This document shows, piece after piece, positions 43,057 to 52,340 of a DNA stretch of 64,000 bases. Origin of the DNA: JAFGHJ01 sp964418485 (GTDB taxonomy: Bacteria; Hydrothermota; UBA3072); NCBI GenBank assembly GCA_964418485.1, contig CAYQMH010000003.1:1-64000 (forward strand), given 5' to 3'. The notes beneath the pieces were generated by a model. The model ran no database searches. It saw nothing but the letters and a program-made list of their open reading frames with translations, and was not told the DNA's origin. Position numbers and translations under genes: made by a program. Position 1 is the stretch's first letter; each line of letters starts with the position of its first letter.

Positions 43057-43566
43057 ATGAACCGAGTTACTTTAAGAATTCTTGATGTACTTATAATTAT
43101 TGCCTTTGTGGGGTTATTATATATTTTGATTGAACCGCAGTATCGGAATGCAAAAGTAATGACGAAAGAACGAAAATTACAGTCAAATATGTATACGGTT
43201 AAAGCGGGTATAGAAAGGTACAGAACTTTTAATATGGGAGAGATACCATTTTCTTTGGATAAGATATATGAACAAGTTGAAGCGTTTGGAGTGCCTGTGA
43301 ATCCTTACACGGAGAGCAGGATGAAATCATATGAGATAAAAAAATTCCTTTACGATGTACCGTCTCAGATCGAAAATGTTGATACAAGCGGTTATCATGC
43401 GGAGAAGAGGGGGAATCCCGGGGAGATAATGATTGGATTCTTTATACCTATTACTTTGAAAGATTCAATACCCAGAAATTACGGGATAATAGGAATTAAC
43501 GGAGAAGGTAAACCCCTTACTGTAAAAGAAGGAGAAAAGGTTAGAATAGTAGTACTTGAAGAATAG
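43057..43566 (+). CDS. Pilin-like membrane protein, unknown
   Basis: A 169-residue protein with one hydrophobic N-terminal segment (about 9-28) followed by an amphipathic helix with LQSNMYTVKAGIERY, the arrangement of type IV pilins and pseudopilins. The conserved prepilin cleavage site is not clear. The C-terminal part is unrecognised. It is the first gene of an operon with a DUF58 and a BatA-like gene, where a MoxR ATPase would usually be expected. Confidence 0.65.
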   Translation: MNRVTLRILDVLIIIAFVGLLYILIEPQYRNAKVMTKERKLQSNMYTVKAGIERYRTFNMGEIPFSLDKIYEQVEAFGVPVNPYTESRMKSYEIKKFLYDVPSQIENVDTSGYHAEKRGNPGEIMIGFFIPITLKDSIPRNYGIIGINGEGKPLTVKEGEKVRIVVLEE

Positions 43567-43577
43567 TGTAGAAGTTT

Positions 43578-44456
43578 TTGGAACTTTTAAAACCTGAAGT
43601 CTTAGAAAAGATCCGAACCCTGAACCTCAGGGCAAAAATAATTGTCAAAGGTTTTTTAACAGGTTTACATGAAAGTCCTTATCACGGTTTTTCACTCGAG
43701 TTCAAGCAACATCGTCCTTATTATCCGGGAGACCCTGTTAATAAAATTAATTGGAAATTATATGCGAGAACCGAGCGATATTATTTGAAGAAATACCAGG
43801 CAGAGACAAATTTATCCGCGTTCCTGCTGTTAGACAAAAGTAATTCCATGAAGTTCGGAGGGAAGATTTCCAAATTTCATTACGCCCGAACACTTGCCGC
43901 ATCGCTTGCCTATTTGCTGCTTCGGCAGAATGATTCGGTAGGGTTGGTTCTCTTTGATTCCGAAATAGAGTCTTTTATACCGGCAAGAAGTCAAATGAAT
44001 CATCTGAAATATTTACTCGGCACACTGAGTAAAAATGAGCCGTCGGGTAAAACTTCTATTTCTGACGCACTCTTTGAACTACTTCCCTTAATAAAAAAAA
44101 GAAGTCTTTGCATCCTGTTTTCCGATTTGCTGGAAGAACCGGAACGAGTAATTAAGATAATAAACGTTATGAAGGCAAAAAAGCACGAAGTTATTGTTTT
44201 TCATATTCTCGACAGAAAAGAACTGGATTTTTCGTTTTATGACGAGGCTCTGTTCAGGGATATGGAGGATTCCAAAACCGTTCTTGTCGACCCTAAAAGC
44301 CTTAAAAGTTATTATAAAGATAAATTCAATGAATTTATCTCAAGGTATAAAAATGGTTTTGCTGCTAATCGCATTGATTGTTTTCAGTTATTTACAGATA
44401 TTCCTTACGATAAAGCGCTTACAGAGTACCTTGAAAAAAGAAAACGACTATCATGA
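43578..44456 (+). CDS. DUF58 protein with vWA-like motif
   Basis: A 292-residue DUF58 protein. The family region HRPYYPGDPVNKINWKLYAR lies near residues 45-64, followed by a MIDAS-like LLLDKSNSMKFG near 92 that can bind a metal. DUF58 proteins commonly neighbour MoxR ATPases and Bat proteins. The TTG start is taken because no ATG or GTG lies nearer. It overlaps the BatA-like gene by 4 bp. Confidence 0.88.
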   Translation: MELLKPEVLEKIRTLNLRAKIIVKGFLTGLHESPYHGFSLEFKQHRPYYPGDPVNKINWKLYARTERYYLKKYQAETNLSAFLLLDKSNSMKFGGKISKFHYARTLAASLAYLLLRQNDSVGLVLFDSEIESFIPARSQMNHLKYLLGTLSKNEPSGKTSISDALFELLPLIKKRSLCILFSDLLEEPERVIKIINVMKAKKHEVIVFHILDRKELDFSFYDEALFRDMEDSKTVLVDPKSLKSYYKDKFNEFISRYKNGFAANRIDCFQLFTDIPYDKALTEYLEKRKRLS

Positions 44457-46063
44457 GTTTTCCTGCTTTCCTTTTTCTACTTCCTCTTGTTACGGTTCCC
44501 ATAATAATACACTTAATGTCGAGAAAAAAGCTTAAGAAAATAGACTTTCCGTCTCTACTTTTTATAATAAAGAGTGAAATAAAAATTATCAGGTGGTTTC
44601 GTCTTAAAAGATTGTTGTTGCTAATAATGCGCGTCAGTTTTATAATATTACTGATTTTGGCCGCCGCAGGTCTTAAAATACCTTTTGTTTTCGTAACCCC
44701 CTCTGAAACTCTGATTCTCGATAAATCTCCTTCAATGGAGAAAATCCTTACTGAAGATGATAATACTTTCATTGTTCCTACAAATTCGGGTATTCCTGAA
44801 TTCATGCAATATCTAAAGAATTATCCAGGTGGAATTTTAATTACCGATGCTCAAAGAAATGGTTTCAGAGAGATACTAAAAGAGAGAGAAAAATTCCCTG
44901 GAATTAATATTAGGAAGGTTGCTTTTCCAGCCGGGAATCTCGGGATAGTCGGCGCTTCCTCAAGTCCAGGTTACGGGGATGAGAAATTTAACGTAAACTT
45001 CAAGATTCTGAATGAATATAAAGAGAAGAAAAACCCCCGTTTGGTATTAAAAATAGAGGGTAAGATTATCCGGGAAGAAAATGTGATCTTAAACATTGGA
45101 GAAAACGTGGTGTCTTTCGATCTAATCTTGCCGAAGAGTCTATATCAGCTATCTCTCGAGTTGGAAGACGAAGAGGGATTCGGATTTGACAATAAATTTT
45201 ATTTTATAGTTAACGTACAAAAAAAGAAAGATATTTGTATTCTTTCGGATGTTTATCCCGAGCATCTTATGTCAGCTCTTTCACCTTCTTATTTTGATGT
45301 GAAATGGGTCAAGGAGATAGCTGATGTAAAAGGGGATTTTTTCTTTGCATGCAGCGCGAGTGGAAAAAATGAGTTAGCTTTACTCCAGAGTGCTGTTCCC
45401 GGTATTTTTTGCCTGCAAGGAAGAACTAATACTTCTATTTCCAATAAAATTCCAGATAGAATTTCAACTATTGCGGAGGGATCTTATTTTGACGATTCAT
45501 CACTTCTGAAAAATTTGAGTGAATTTCCTGTAAAATATAATTGCCTAATAGTCGAAGGTAAAACGCTGATGTATTTTGAGAACGGTGATCCATTTCTTTC
45601 TAAAATAAAAAACCATCTAATATTGCCGATTTCCCTTGAGGAAAATGATTTATCTCTGCATCCTGTTTTTGTGCCTTTTCTTTTTCTTATGATTAGTTCT
45701 TTATCCGAGGAGATAACCCACGGCAATATTTTATTGGATGAGCCAATATTTATAGAAAACTTAACTCAGCCCCAAGTCATTACCCCGGGGAAAGATGAGT
45801 ATAAACCGTATCGAGTTGGAAAGAATTATTATATATTTAAAGAAACAAAAGAATGCGGAGTTTATAAAATAAGGGACGGAAAAGAAATCATAGGATTGGT
45901 AGCTGTAAACACTCCTCCATCAGAGTCGAGACTCGAAAGCCTCTCACCGGAGGAGATCGAATATATTTTCGGCAAGGCGGGTTTCAGCAACGGATCCACT
46001 TCTTTTATTGTTATTGCTCTTTTATGTTTTATTTTTTCCCTTTTTCTTGAAAGAAAGATGTAA
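44453..46063 (+). CDS. BatA-like membrane protein (degenerate vWA)
   Basis: A 536-residue membrane protein with the aerotolerance regulator N-terminal signature FLLPLVTVPIIIHLMSRKKL, membrane segments at about 5-25, 57-75 and near the C-terminus, and a large domain between. The LDKSPSM sequence resembles a vWA metal site, so this may be a shortened BatA/BatB. The function is unknown beyond the Bat-locus association. Confidence 0.82.
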   Translation: MSFPAFLFLLPLVTVPIIIHLMSRKKLKKIDFPSLLFIIKSEIKIIRWFRLKRLLLLIMRVSFIILLILAAAGLKIPFVFVTPSETLILDKSPSMEKILTEDDNTFIVPTNSGIPEFMQYLKNYPGGILITDAQRNGFREILKEREKFPGINIRKVAFPAGNLGIVGASSSPGYGDEKFNVNFKILNEYKEKKNPRLVLKIEGKIIREENVILNIGENVVSFDLILPKSLYQLSLELEDEEGFGFDNKFYFIVNVQKKKDICILSDVYPEHLMSALSPSYFDVKWVKEIADVKGDFFFACSASGKNELALLQSAVPGIFCLQGRTNTSISNKIPDRISTIAEGSYFDDSSLLKNLSEFPVKYNCLIVEGKTLMYFENGDPFLSKIKNHLILPISLEENDLSLHPVFVPFLFLMISSLSEEITHGNILLDEPIFIENLTQPQVITPGKDEYKPYRVGKNYYIFKETKECGVYKIRDGKEIIGLVAVNTPPSESRLESLSPEEIEYIFGKAGFSNGSTSFIVIALLCFIFSLFLERKM

Positions 46064-46087
46064 GATATATTATCTCTGGGAAGATTT

Positions 46088-46864
46088 TTATTTAAGTGTT
46101 TCTTTTGTTCCCAAATTTCGAGAATCCAGTAATGAATAAATTTCTTTTTCGATTTCTTCTTGAATTAAGCTTTCTAAGCTGCCGTTTTCTTTATTTTTCT
46201 CATCTTTGATGCGAGCACTTTCTAAAAGCAGGTAATGTAAAGGAGTGTCTATGGTTTTCTCGGGCTTTCTACATTTAGCCAGGATATCAATCTCAGCTTT
46301 TTCTAACGATAAAATTTCTAACGCTGCTTCTTTACCGGTTTTATTTGTAGTTTTCGCACCAATTAGGGAACCTTCCATAAAATATAAAAAGCCTTTGGTT
46401 CCTTCATATTCGATTTCTAAGGTGCAGGTTTTAGACTCTATCTGGATTAGTTGTAAAAAAGACGGTAGAGAAAATCCTCTAATATGTCCTTCAGTTTCGG
46501 ATTTAAGTCCTTCTAAAATCTTTTCTTCGAGTTCTTTTATATCAAAAGGTTTTTCAAGATAAAGGAAAGCTTTAAATCTCTTAAGTCGTTCTTCCATTTG
46601 CGGTGTGCCGAAAGAAGTCATAACGATTACCGGAATCCCCGGATGGTTTTTGCTCATGTAAGCTAATAACTCAAGCCCGTCCATTACTGGCATACCTATA
46701 TCCGTTACAACCAAATCTATTTCATTGGAGTCCAATACTCCCGTTGCCTCTTTTCCGTTTTCTGCGATACAGATGTTAATCTCTCCACTATACCGATTAG
46801 TTAAATAAGACTTTATTGACTCCAACGTTGGCTTGAAATCATCTACAATTAATACTTCTTTCAT
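46088..46864 (-). CDS. Response regulator with PATAN (DUF4388) domain
   Basis: A 258-residue response regulator. The receiver domain holds the phospho-acceptor D55 in DLVVTDIGMP, acidic residues at VDD (7-9) and the lysine of LEKPF near residue 107. The C-terminal part (about 125-225) has the PATAN/DUF4388 signature SFLQLIQIESKTCTLEI, a scaffold domain often linked to small GTPases. The ATG at 46864 is chosen because the receiver fold starts there. An earlier in-frame ATG adds an unrelated hydrophobic tail. No kinase is adjacent. Confidence 0.88.
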   Translation of the reverse strand: MKEVLIVDDFKPTLESIKSYLTNRYSGEINICIAENGKEATGVLDSNEIDLVVTDIGMPVMDGLELLAYMSKNHPGIPVIVMTSFGTPQMEERLKRFKAFLYLEKPFDIKELEEKILEGLKSETEGHIRGFSLPSFLQLIQIESKTCTLEIEYEGTKGFLYFMEGSLIGAKTTNKTGKEAALEILSLEKAEIDILAKCRKPEKTIDTPLHYLLLESARIKDEKNKENGSLESLIQEEIEKEIYSLLDSRNLGTKETLK

Positions 46865-47109
46865 CGTTAAATCATAGTACAAAAAATATTCCATAATTAA
46901 GAACTTGAACTCCAAGCACATAAATTCAAAATTTGTCAAATTTGCGTAAATCTTTTATTGCCTTAGTACAGTAAATTTTACGTATGGTTTTTAATAGAAT
47001 CTGTTTAAGTATGGGGTTTTGATGGTTTAGTTTAACTTGTTAGTTTTTTTTGTGATATAAGGGAATTTTTTTTGTTGCATTAACATGGGTTTTTGTTAAA
47101 TTGGGTGGT

Positions 47110-48825
47110 ATGATTTTATTGAGTTATCTGTACGCAATAGTTTTTCTTTCTTTAAGTAGTGATATCCTGTGGCCTCTTCTTCGGAGAGAGGGACTCCTTT
47201 CGTCTTTTGGGGAATGGAGGGAAGGGCATCTTCATGCCGGGATCGATCTTCCTACGAAAAGAATAGGCGAGGAGGTTTATTCTGTTGCCGACGGATGGGT
47301 GATGAGGGTAAAAGTTTCTCCCTGGGGTTATGGGAAGGCTGTATATGTGAAAAGTTGGACGGGAGAAACTTACGTTTATGCGCATCTTTCCGGTTTTTTT
47401 CTTGATCTGGATAATAAAGTGCGGAGGGAGCAATTGCTAAGGGGATGCTATGCTGTAGAGATCTGGTTTAAGGAAGGGGAAATACCTGTTAAGGAGGGGG
47501 AAGTTATCGCGTATACGGGGCGTTCCGGGTGCTTTGATCCTCACCTTCATTTTGAATTAAGGGACGAAAATAATAATCCGATTGATCCTTTTCTGCGTGG
47601 TTTTACTGTTCCTGACACCGTTTCGCCTGTTATTAAAGCGGTTCGGTTTATTCCTCTAGACGAGTCTTCAACTATTTTTGGCGCTCATATAGGAAAAGTT
47701 CTTAAGGTCGCTTCTGATACAATTTTGGTTTCTGTGGAAGGGAAAGTAGGAATAGAAATCGAGGTTGTAGATATGGTTAACACACGGTCTGGAAAACTTG
47801 GACCTAAAGAAATCAAATTATATAAAAATGGTTCGCTAATAAGAAGGGAATTTGTAGATAAATTTTCTTACTCTAATTATGAGGATTCCAGGTTTCTTTT
47901 TGATTTTGAATACAGGATGAGAACAGGTAGAAAATTCAGGAGATTGTTTACTATGCCGGGTAATGGATTTCCTTTTTATCAAGGAGACGATGGGATTATA
48001 ACCGGGGATGATACCGGATATTATTTGGTAGAAGTCTATGATGGTTCGGGAAATATTAGCCGTTTGGTCCTTAAGCTGTTGAATTTGGAAGGCGAAAGAA
48101 GGTCGGATTTAGGCGACCCGGACAGCGTAAAAACAATTTTTGAAACGAATGGTTTTCAGGTTCATGGGAAGTGGTATGATTTGAGAAGAACCAAGGAGTT
48201 TTTGAAATCAGGTGATTCTATAGCGATATGGAATTTTACAAAGAAAAAGTTTAAAAAAATGCAATCTCCGGATGGTAAATGTCAAATAATTTTAAGGCAG
48301 GGGGATAGAATCAATTCGAAGCTTATAGCGGTTAAAGTGACAACTGGAGAAGAAGTTGCCTGGAGCTGGGAGCCCCCTGTTCCTCTTAAGCGGAAAGTTA
48401 AAATAAAAATAAAAGTTCCAAAAAGCGAAAAATTCTATTCTTTATATGAAAAGAATAGTAATGGGTGGAGTTTCTGTTCTTCGGATGTGGAGGGGAACTA
48501 TCTGGTCGCCTTTGTAGATCATTTAGGTGTTTTTGGTATATTGAAAGACTCTATCTCCCCCGTTGTTTCTTTAGGCAGGAAATATTTTTCCTCAAAGACT
48601 CCTCTGCAAATTAACGCCTGGGATTCACTCTCCGGTGTGGATTTCTATTCTATCAAAACTTTAATCGATGACCAGCAAACCGTCTTCAGATACGACCCTC
48701 AGATGAAAAGATTGATTTTTGAACATCCAGAGGAGATTTCAAAAGGTAAGCACAAATTAAGTGTTTTTTTAAGTGATAAGCAGGGAAACAAAACCTCAGA
48801 GGTGTGGGAAATAGTCAAGAAGTAA
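47110..48825 (+). CDS. M23-family peptidoglycan endopeptidase with C-terminal domains
   Basis: A 571-residue secreted protein with a signal peptide and an M23 peptidase domain (about 30-175). The zinc site is complete: H42 and D46 in LHAGID, plus H92, H145 and H147 in DPHLHFE. This contrasts with the degenerate LytM domain of the EnvC-like protein. The C-terminal 390 residues are beta-rich and unrecognised. The start is uncertain (ATG at 47110 or TTG at 47101); neither has a good ribosome binding site. Confidence 0.88.
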   Translation: MILLSYLYAIVFLSLSSDILWPLLRREGLLSSFGEWREGHLHAGIDLPTKRIGEEVYSVADGWVMRVKVSPWGYGKAVYVKSWTGETYVYAHLSGFFLDLDNKVRREQLLRGCYAVEIWFKEGEIPVKEGEVIAYTGRSGCFDPHLHFELRDENNNPIDPFLRGFTVPDTVSPVIKAVRFIPLDESSTIFGAHIGKVLKVASDTILVSVEGKVGIEIEVVDMVNTRSGKLGPKEIKLYKNGSLIRREFVDKFSYSNYEDSRFLFDFEYRMRTGRKFRRLFTMPGNGFPFYQGDDGIITGDDTGYYLVEVYDGSGNISRLVLKLLNLEGERRSDLGDPDSVKTIFETNGFQVHGKWYDLRRTKEFLKSGDSIAIWNFTKKKFKKMQSPDGKCQIILRQGDRINSKLIAVKVTTGEEVAWSWEPPVPLKRKVKIKIKVPKSEKFYSLYEKNSNGWSFCSSDVEGNYLVAFVDHLGVFGILKDSISPVVSLGRKYFSSKTPLQINAWDSLSGVDFYSIKTLIDDQQTVFRYDPQMKRLIFEHPEEISKGKHKLSVFLSDKQGNKTSEVWEIVKK

Positions 48826-48885
48826 AATTCTTTAGCGGGAGGCGGATAGCGTTGGGGGAATGGGGGTGTGGTGGTAATGAGGCTC

Positions 48886-48913
48886 TTGACAACACAATTT
48901 TTTTATGTATCCT
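48886..48913 (+). promoter_or_regulatory. Promoter of the aspartate kinase-PFK operon
   Basis: TTGACA (48886-48891), a 16-bp spacer, then TATCCT (48908-48913). It is followed by TGGAGG (48923-48928) and the ATG at 48933. Confidence 0.65.
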
Positions 48914-48932
48914 AATTTCAAATGGAGGATTG

Positions 48933-50327
48933 ATGTTAACGGTAGAAAAAATTGGTGGAGTTTCAATGTCGAAATTCCAGGATGTATTAAAAAATATAAT
49001 AATTGGTAATCGTGAGGAAGGAGATTATTATAACAGGATTTTTGTGGTTTCTGCTTACGAAGATGTTACCAATTGGCTTCTGGAACATAAGAGAACCGGT
49101 GAGCCCGGTGTTTATGCTAAATTTGTAGAACAGGGCAATTACGATCAAGCTCTGGAGTCAGTGTGTGAAAAATTGCTGAAAATAAACAGAAATTTTATTG
49201 ATATTGGATTAGAGCTTGAAATTGCCGATAATTTTATAAAAAATCGAATTCAGGAAGCAAGGAATTATCTCCATAACATGGCCAATGTTTTGGCTTCGGG
49301 GTACCTTGACAAGGACAGTATTTTGCTCGCCGCGCGTGAAGTTTTAGCTTCCATAGGAGAAGCTCATTCGGCTTTTAACTCGGTTAATATTCTCCAGAAC
49401 AACAATATCAATTCGACTTTTGTTGATTTATGTGGTTTTGACGATTCCGAATTGTTAAGTATTGACCAAAGAATACATAAAAAATTAAAAGGGATAGATT
49501 TTTCTAAGACTTTAGCTGTCGCTACCGGTTATACTAAAGGAACTGAAGGTATTATGAGAGAATTCGATAGAGGATATTCAGAGGTTACTTTCAGCAAGAT
49601 TGCGGTTGAGGTTGGCGCAACTGAGGCGGTTATTCATAAGGAATTTCATCTTTCTTCTGCCGATCCTGAAGTCGTGGGTGAAGATAAAGCAATTCCTGTT
49701 GGATATACTAATTTTAACGTGGCGGATCAGCTTGCAGATATAGGAATGGAAGCTATTCATCCGAAAGCGTCCAAGCCTATTGAGATGGCAGGAATAAGTA
49801 TAAGGGTAAAGAATACTTTTGAGCCCGAACATGAAGGAACGCTCATTACTAAGGATTATGTGGGCGAAAAGTCAAGGGTAGAAGTGATTTCTGGTAGTGA
49901 TAAAGTGGTCGTTATAGAAGTCCACGACCCGCTTATGGTGGGTACGGTTGGTGCGGATCTTGAATTGATGGAAATTTTTAAGAAGTACGGAATAAGCTAC
50001 ATTTTGAAAGCAACTGATGCGAATAGCATATCTATGGTAATATGGGAGAAGGACTTAAGCGACGAGATGGTGAATAAGTTGAAGGAGAAGTACTATAGAA
50101 TTACTGTTAAAAAAGTGGCTGTTTTGTGTGTCGTTGGGACTAATATCGCAAGTCCCGGCATTCTTGAAAAGACCACGAAATTATTGGCAGATAATAAGGT
50201 TAATGTTGAGTGTGTTTCGCAATCTCTGCAACAGGTAAATATGCAGTTTGTAATCAGTAGAGAAGACTATAAAAAGGCTGTTATTGCTTTGAATAATGCG
50301 CTTTGCGTTGAAGGGCATGAAATTTAA
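48933..50327 (+). CDS. Aspartate kinase, Ask_Ect-like
   Basis: A 464-residue aspartate kinase. The N-terminus VEKIGGVSMS and the following VVSAYEDVTNWLLEHKRTGE resemble the divergent kinases of ectoine clusters rather than LysC or ThrA. The kinase domain extends to about 310 and is followed by two ACT-like regions. No ectoine genes are adjacent. The ATG at 48933 is chosen because GGAGG lies five bases upstream and the promoter ends just before it; an ORF extends upstream to 48804. It may be the cell's general aspartate kinase. Confidence 0.88.
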   Translation: MLTVEKIGGVSMSKFQDVLKNIIIGNREEGDYYNRIFVVSAYEDVTNWLLEHKRTGEPGVYAKFVEQGNYDQALESVCEKLLKINRNFIDIGLELEIADNFIKNRIQEARNYLHNMANVLASGYLDKDSILLAAREVLASIGEAHSAFNSVNILQNNNINSTFVDLCGFDDSELLSIDQRIHKKLKGIDFSKTLAVATGYTKGTEGIMREFDRGYSEVTFSKIAVEVGATEAVIHKEFHLSSADPEVVGEDKAIPVGYTNFNVADQLADIGMEAIHPKASKPIEMAGISIRVKNTFEPEHEGTLITKDYVGEKSRVEVISGSDKVVVIEVHDPLMVGTVGADLELMEIFKKYGISYILKATDANSISMVIWEKDLSDEMVNKLKEKYYRITVKKVAVLCVVGTNIASPGILEKTTKLLADNKVNVECVSQSLQQVNMQFVISREDYKKAVIALNNALCVEGHEI

Positions 50328-50385
50328 TTAAATTTGCGGTTATGAGCGTTGGCAGTTGTAGGAAAAACGTGGAGAGGAGAGTTAA

Positions 50386-51600
50386 ATGTCTGAAATAAAA
50401 AATATAGGAATTATAACCAGTGGCGGCGACTGCGGTGGTTTGAATGCCGTTGTTCGGGGTGCCGCTTTTATGGCTATGGCAAACGGTGTTTCCGCATATA
50501 TTATTCCGAACGGTTACGCAGGATTGTATAATCTTATAGATATGGAGAAATTAGCCAAGTTGAACGAAAGAAGGGTTGACACAATAAATTCGACTCTTGC
50601 AGGTTCTGAAGCCGGGCATTCCAGAGTGAAGATTAAAAAAATACAGAGTGAAGATAAATATAAAAGAATAAAAGAGGGCCTTCTGAAGTTCAATATAGGC
50701 GGTTTGGTTATTTCCGGCGGAGATGATACTGGCAGTGTGGTAGTAGACTTGGCAAATCAGGGTATACCCTGTGTCCACGCGCCCAAAACCATGGATCTTG
50801 ACCTTCAGACTTATTCTGTTGGAGCAGATTCTGCTATTAGCCGGGTTTCGAGTTTTGTATCCGATCTTAAAACTACTGGACAAAGCCACAACAGAGTAAT
50901 GGTGATTGAGGTGTTCGGAAGATATGCAGGACATACTGCATTTAGAGGAGGTGTAGGTGCTGATGCGGATTGTATTTTGATTCCGGAAATACCTGTGGAT
51001 TTCGATGTTGTATATAAACATATGAAGAAGAATTTAATGCGGAGAATAATCGATAGCGATGTAAATGCCGGTACCTATACAATTGTTGTTGCGGAGGGGA
51101 TGAAGGATGCCTCCGGAGAGGAAATATTTGATGAGAGTCTCGGAGTAGATGCCTTTGGACATAAAAAATTAGCCGGAGCCGGCAGATATGTTCGAAGTCA
51201 ATTAGAGAAAAGGTTAAAAGAAGATCCTGAAATAAGGGAATTTATGAAAGAACAGTGGATGTTTGTTCCGGGGCTCTACGAGGTGCCAGAGGTTCGTGAC
51301 GTTAAACCTGAGCATCTGGTTCGTTCGGGCAAATCTTCTGCTTTTGATGTAAACTTTGGCATGGAAGCTGGTGCTGGAGCAGTGGTTCTATTGCTTAATG
51401 GGATGAGCGGAGTTACCGTACAGGATGTTAAGAAAGGAAAAATAAGATTTCTCCCCACAGAAAAGGCGATAAAAGAGAGAGATGTGGATCTCGAAATGGT
51501 TTCTTTTTACGAAAAGCTTGGGTTTTGTTTTGGAAGAAAGCCTCATGCATTCCGAATAGAATTTGAAGAGAATAAGGGGAAAATAGAACGCCATCTTTAG
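50386..51600 (+). CDS. pfp: 6-phosphofructokinase, PPi-dependent type
   Basis: A 404-residue phosphofructokinase. The N-terminal motif is SGGDCGGLNAVVRG (12-25). The phosphoryl-donor residues are D114 in GGDDT (111-115) and K134 in PKTMDLD. In characterised enzymes this Asp/Lys pair marks pyrophosphate use, whereas glycines at these sites mark ATP use. The catalytic stretch VEVFGRYAGHTA follows. AGGAGAG precedes the ATG. It is operonic with the aspartate kinase gene. Confidence 0.92.
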   Translation: MSEIKNIGIITSGGDCGGLNAVVRGAAFMAMANGVSAYIIPNGYAGLYNLIDMEKLAKLNERRVDTINSTLAGSEAGHSRVKIKKIQSEDKYKRIKEGLLKFNIGGLVISGGDDTGSVVVDLANQGIPCVHAPKTMDLDLQTYSVGADSAISRVSSFVSDLKTTGQSHNRVMVIEVFGRYAGHTAFRGGVGADADCILIPEIPVDFDVVYKHMKKNLMRRIIDSDVNAGTYTIVVAEGMKDASGEEIFDESLGVDAFGHKKLAGAGRYVRSQLEKRLKEDPEIREFMKEQWMFVPGLYEVPEVRDVKPEHLVRSGKSSAFDVNFGMEAGAGAVVLLLNGMSGVTVQDVKKGKIRFLPTEKAIKERDVDLEMVSFYEKLGFCFGRKPHAFRIEFEENKGKIERHL

Positions 51601-51630
51601 ATTTTAAGAAGATGGTAACGAGGAGGGAAA

Positions 51631-51879
51631 ATGTCTAAAATAATCGTATATTCGACTCCCAGTTGTCCCTATTGTAGTCTCGTTAAAGATTATTTGAAAG
51701 AGAAAGATGTTGAGTTTGAGGAAAAGGATATTTCTAAGGACAGAGTAGCGGCCCGGCAAATGATTGAAAAATCCGGAGAGATGGGTGTTCCTCAAATTGA
51801 TATTGACGGAACGATTATAGTTGGTTTTAACAGAGATGCTATAGATAAAGAATTGGGGAGGATAGATGGCGATTTTTGA
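51631..51879 (+). CDS. Glutaredoxin-like protein
   Basis: An 82-residue glutaredoxin-family protein with CPYC (C12, C15) and GVPQIDIDG near residue 53. CGAGGAGG precedes the ATG. Its stop overlaps the start of the ferritin-like gene by 14 bp, linking the two. It may reduce ribonucleotide reductase (NrdH-like) or a diiron protein; this cannot be decided here. Confidence 0.92.
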   Translation: MSKIIVYSTPSCPYCSLVKDYLKEKDVEFEEKDISKDRVAARQMIEKSGEMGVPQIDIDGTIIVGFNRDAIDKELGRIDGDF

Positions 51880-52339
51880 AGCAAAGGAGATTTTTAAGTT
51901 TGCTATAAAGATTGAGGAAAACGGTGAGAAATTCTATCGATTTGCAAGTAATTTGGCAAATGATGAAGAAACAAAAAAGATATTTAATTATCTTGGAGAT
52001 GAAGAGGTAAAGCATAAAAAAACTTTTACTAAGTTACTTTCTGAAGTCACTAAAGATGTGTCTTTTGAGAATTACTCCGATGAGTACTTTGATTATTTGA
52101 AGTATTATGTTGATAATGTTATTTTTACCGAGGAGCAGTTAGAAAAACAACAGAAAGAAGTGGAAGATGTTATCTCCGCTATCAAATTTGCCATGCAAAA
52201 AGAGTTGGATTCGGTTCTTTACTATCACGAAATGGAGAAATTCGTGACTTCAAAGCAGAAGGATCTTTTAGAAGAAATAATCACAGAAGAACGAAAACAT
52301 TACACGAAACTATCGGAGATGAAAGAAAATTTGAAGTAA
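51866..52339 (+). CDS. Ferritin-like (rubrerythrin-type) diiron protein
   Basis: A 157-residue four-helix protein with the two EXXH-type motifs expected of a diiron site, EEVKH (near residue 48) and EERKH (near 146), plus helix glutamates including EENGEKFY. No rubredoxin domain is visible. Such proteins scavenge peroxide or store iron. Its gene overlaps the upstream glutaredoxin gene, suggesting oxidative-stress defence. Confidence 0.85.
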   Translation: MAIFEAKEIFKFAIKIEENGEKFYRFASNLANDEETKKIFNYLGDEEVKHKKTFTKLLSEVTKDVSFENYSDEYFDYLKYYVDNVIFTEEQLEKQQKEVEDVISAIKFAMQKELDSVLYYHEMEKFVTSKQKDLLEEIITEERKHYTKLSEMKENLK

Positions 52340-52340
52340 C

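Noticed and set aside
46865..46960. TTGACA upstream of the response regulator as its promoter
   Set aside because: No -10 box lies at a normal distance, so the match is taken as chance.
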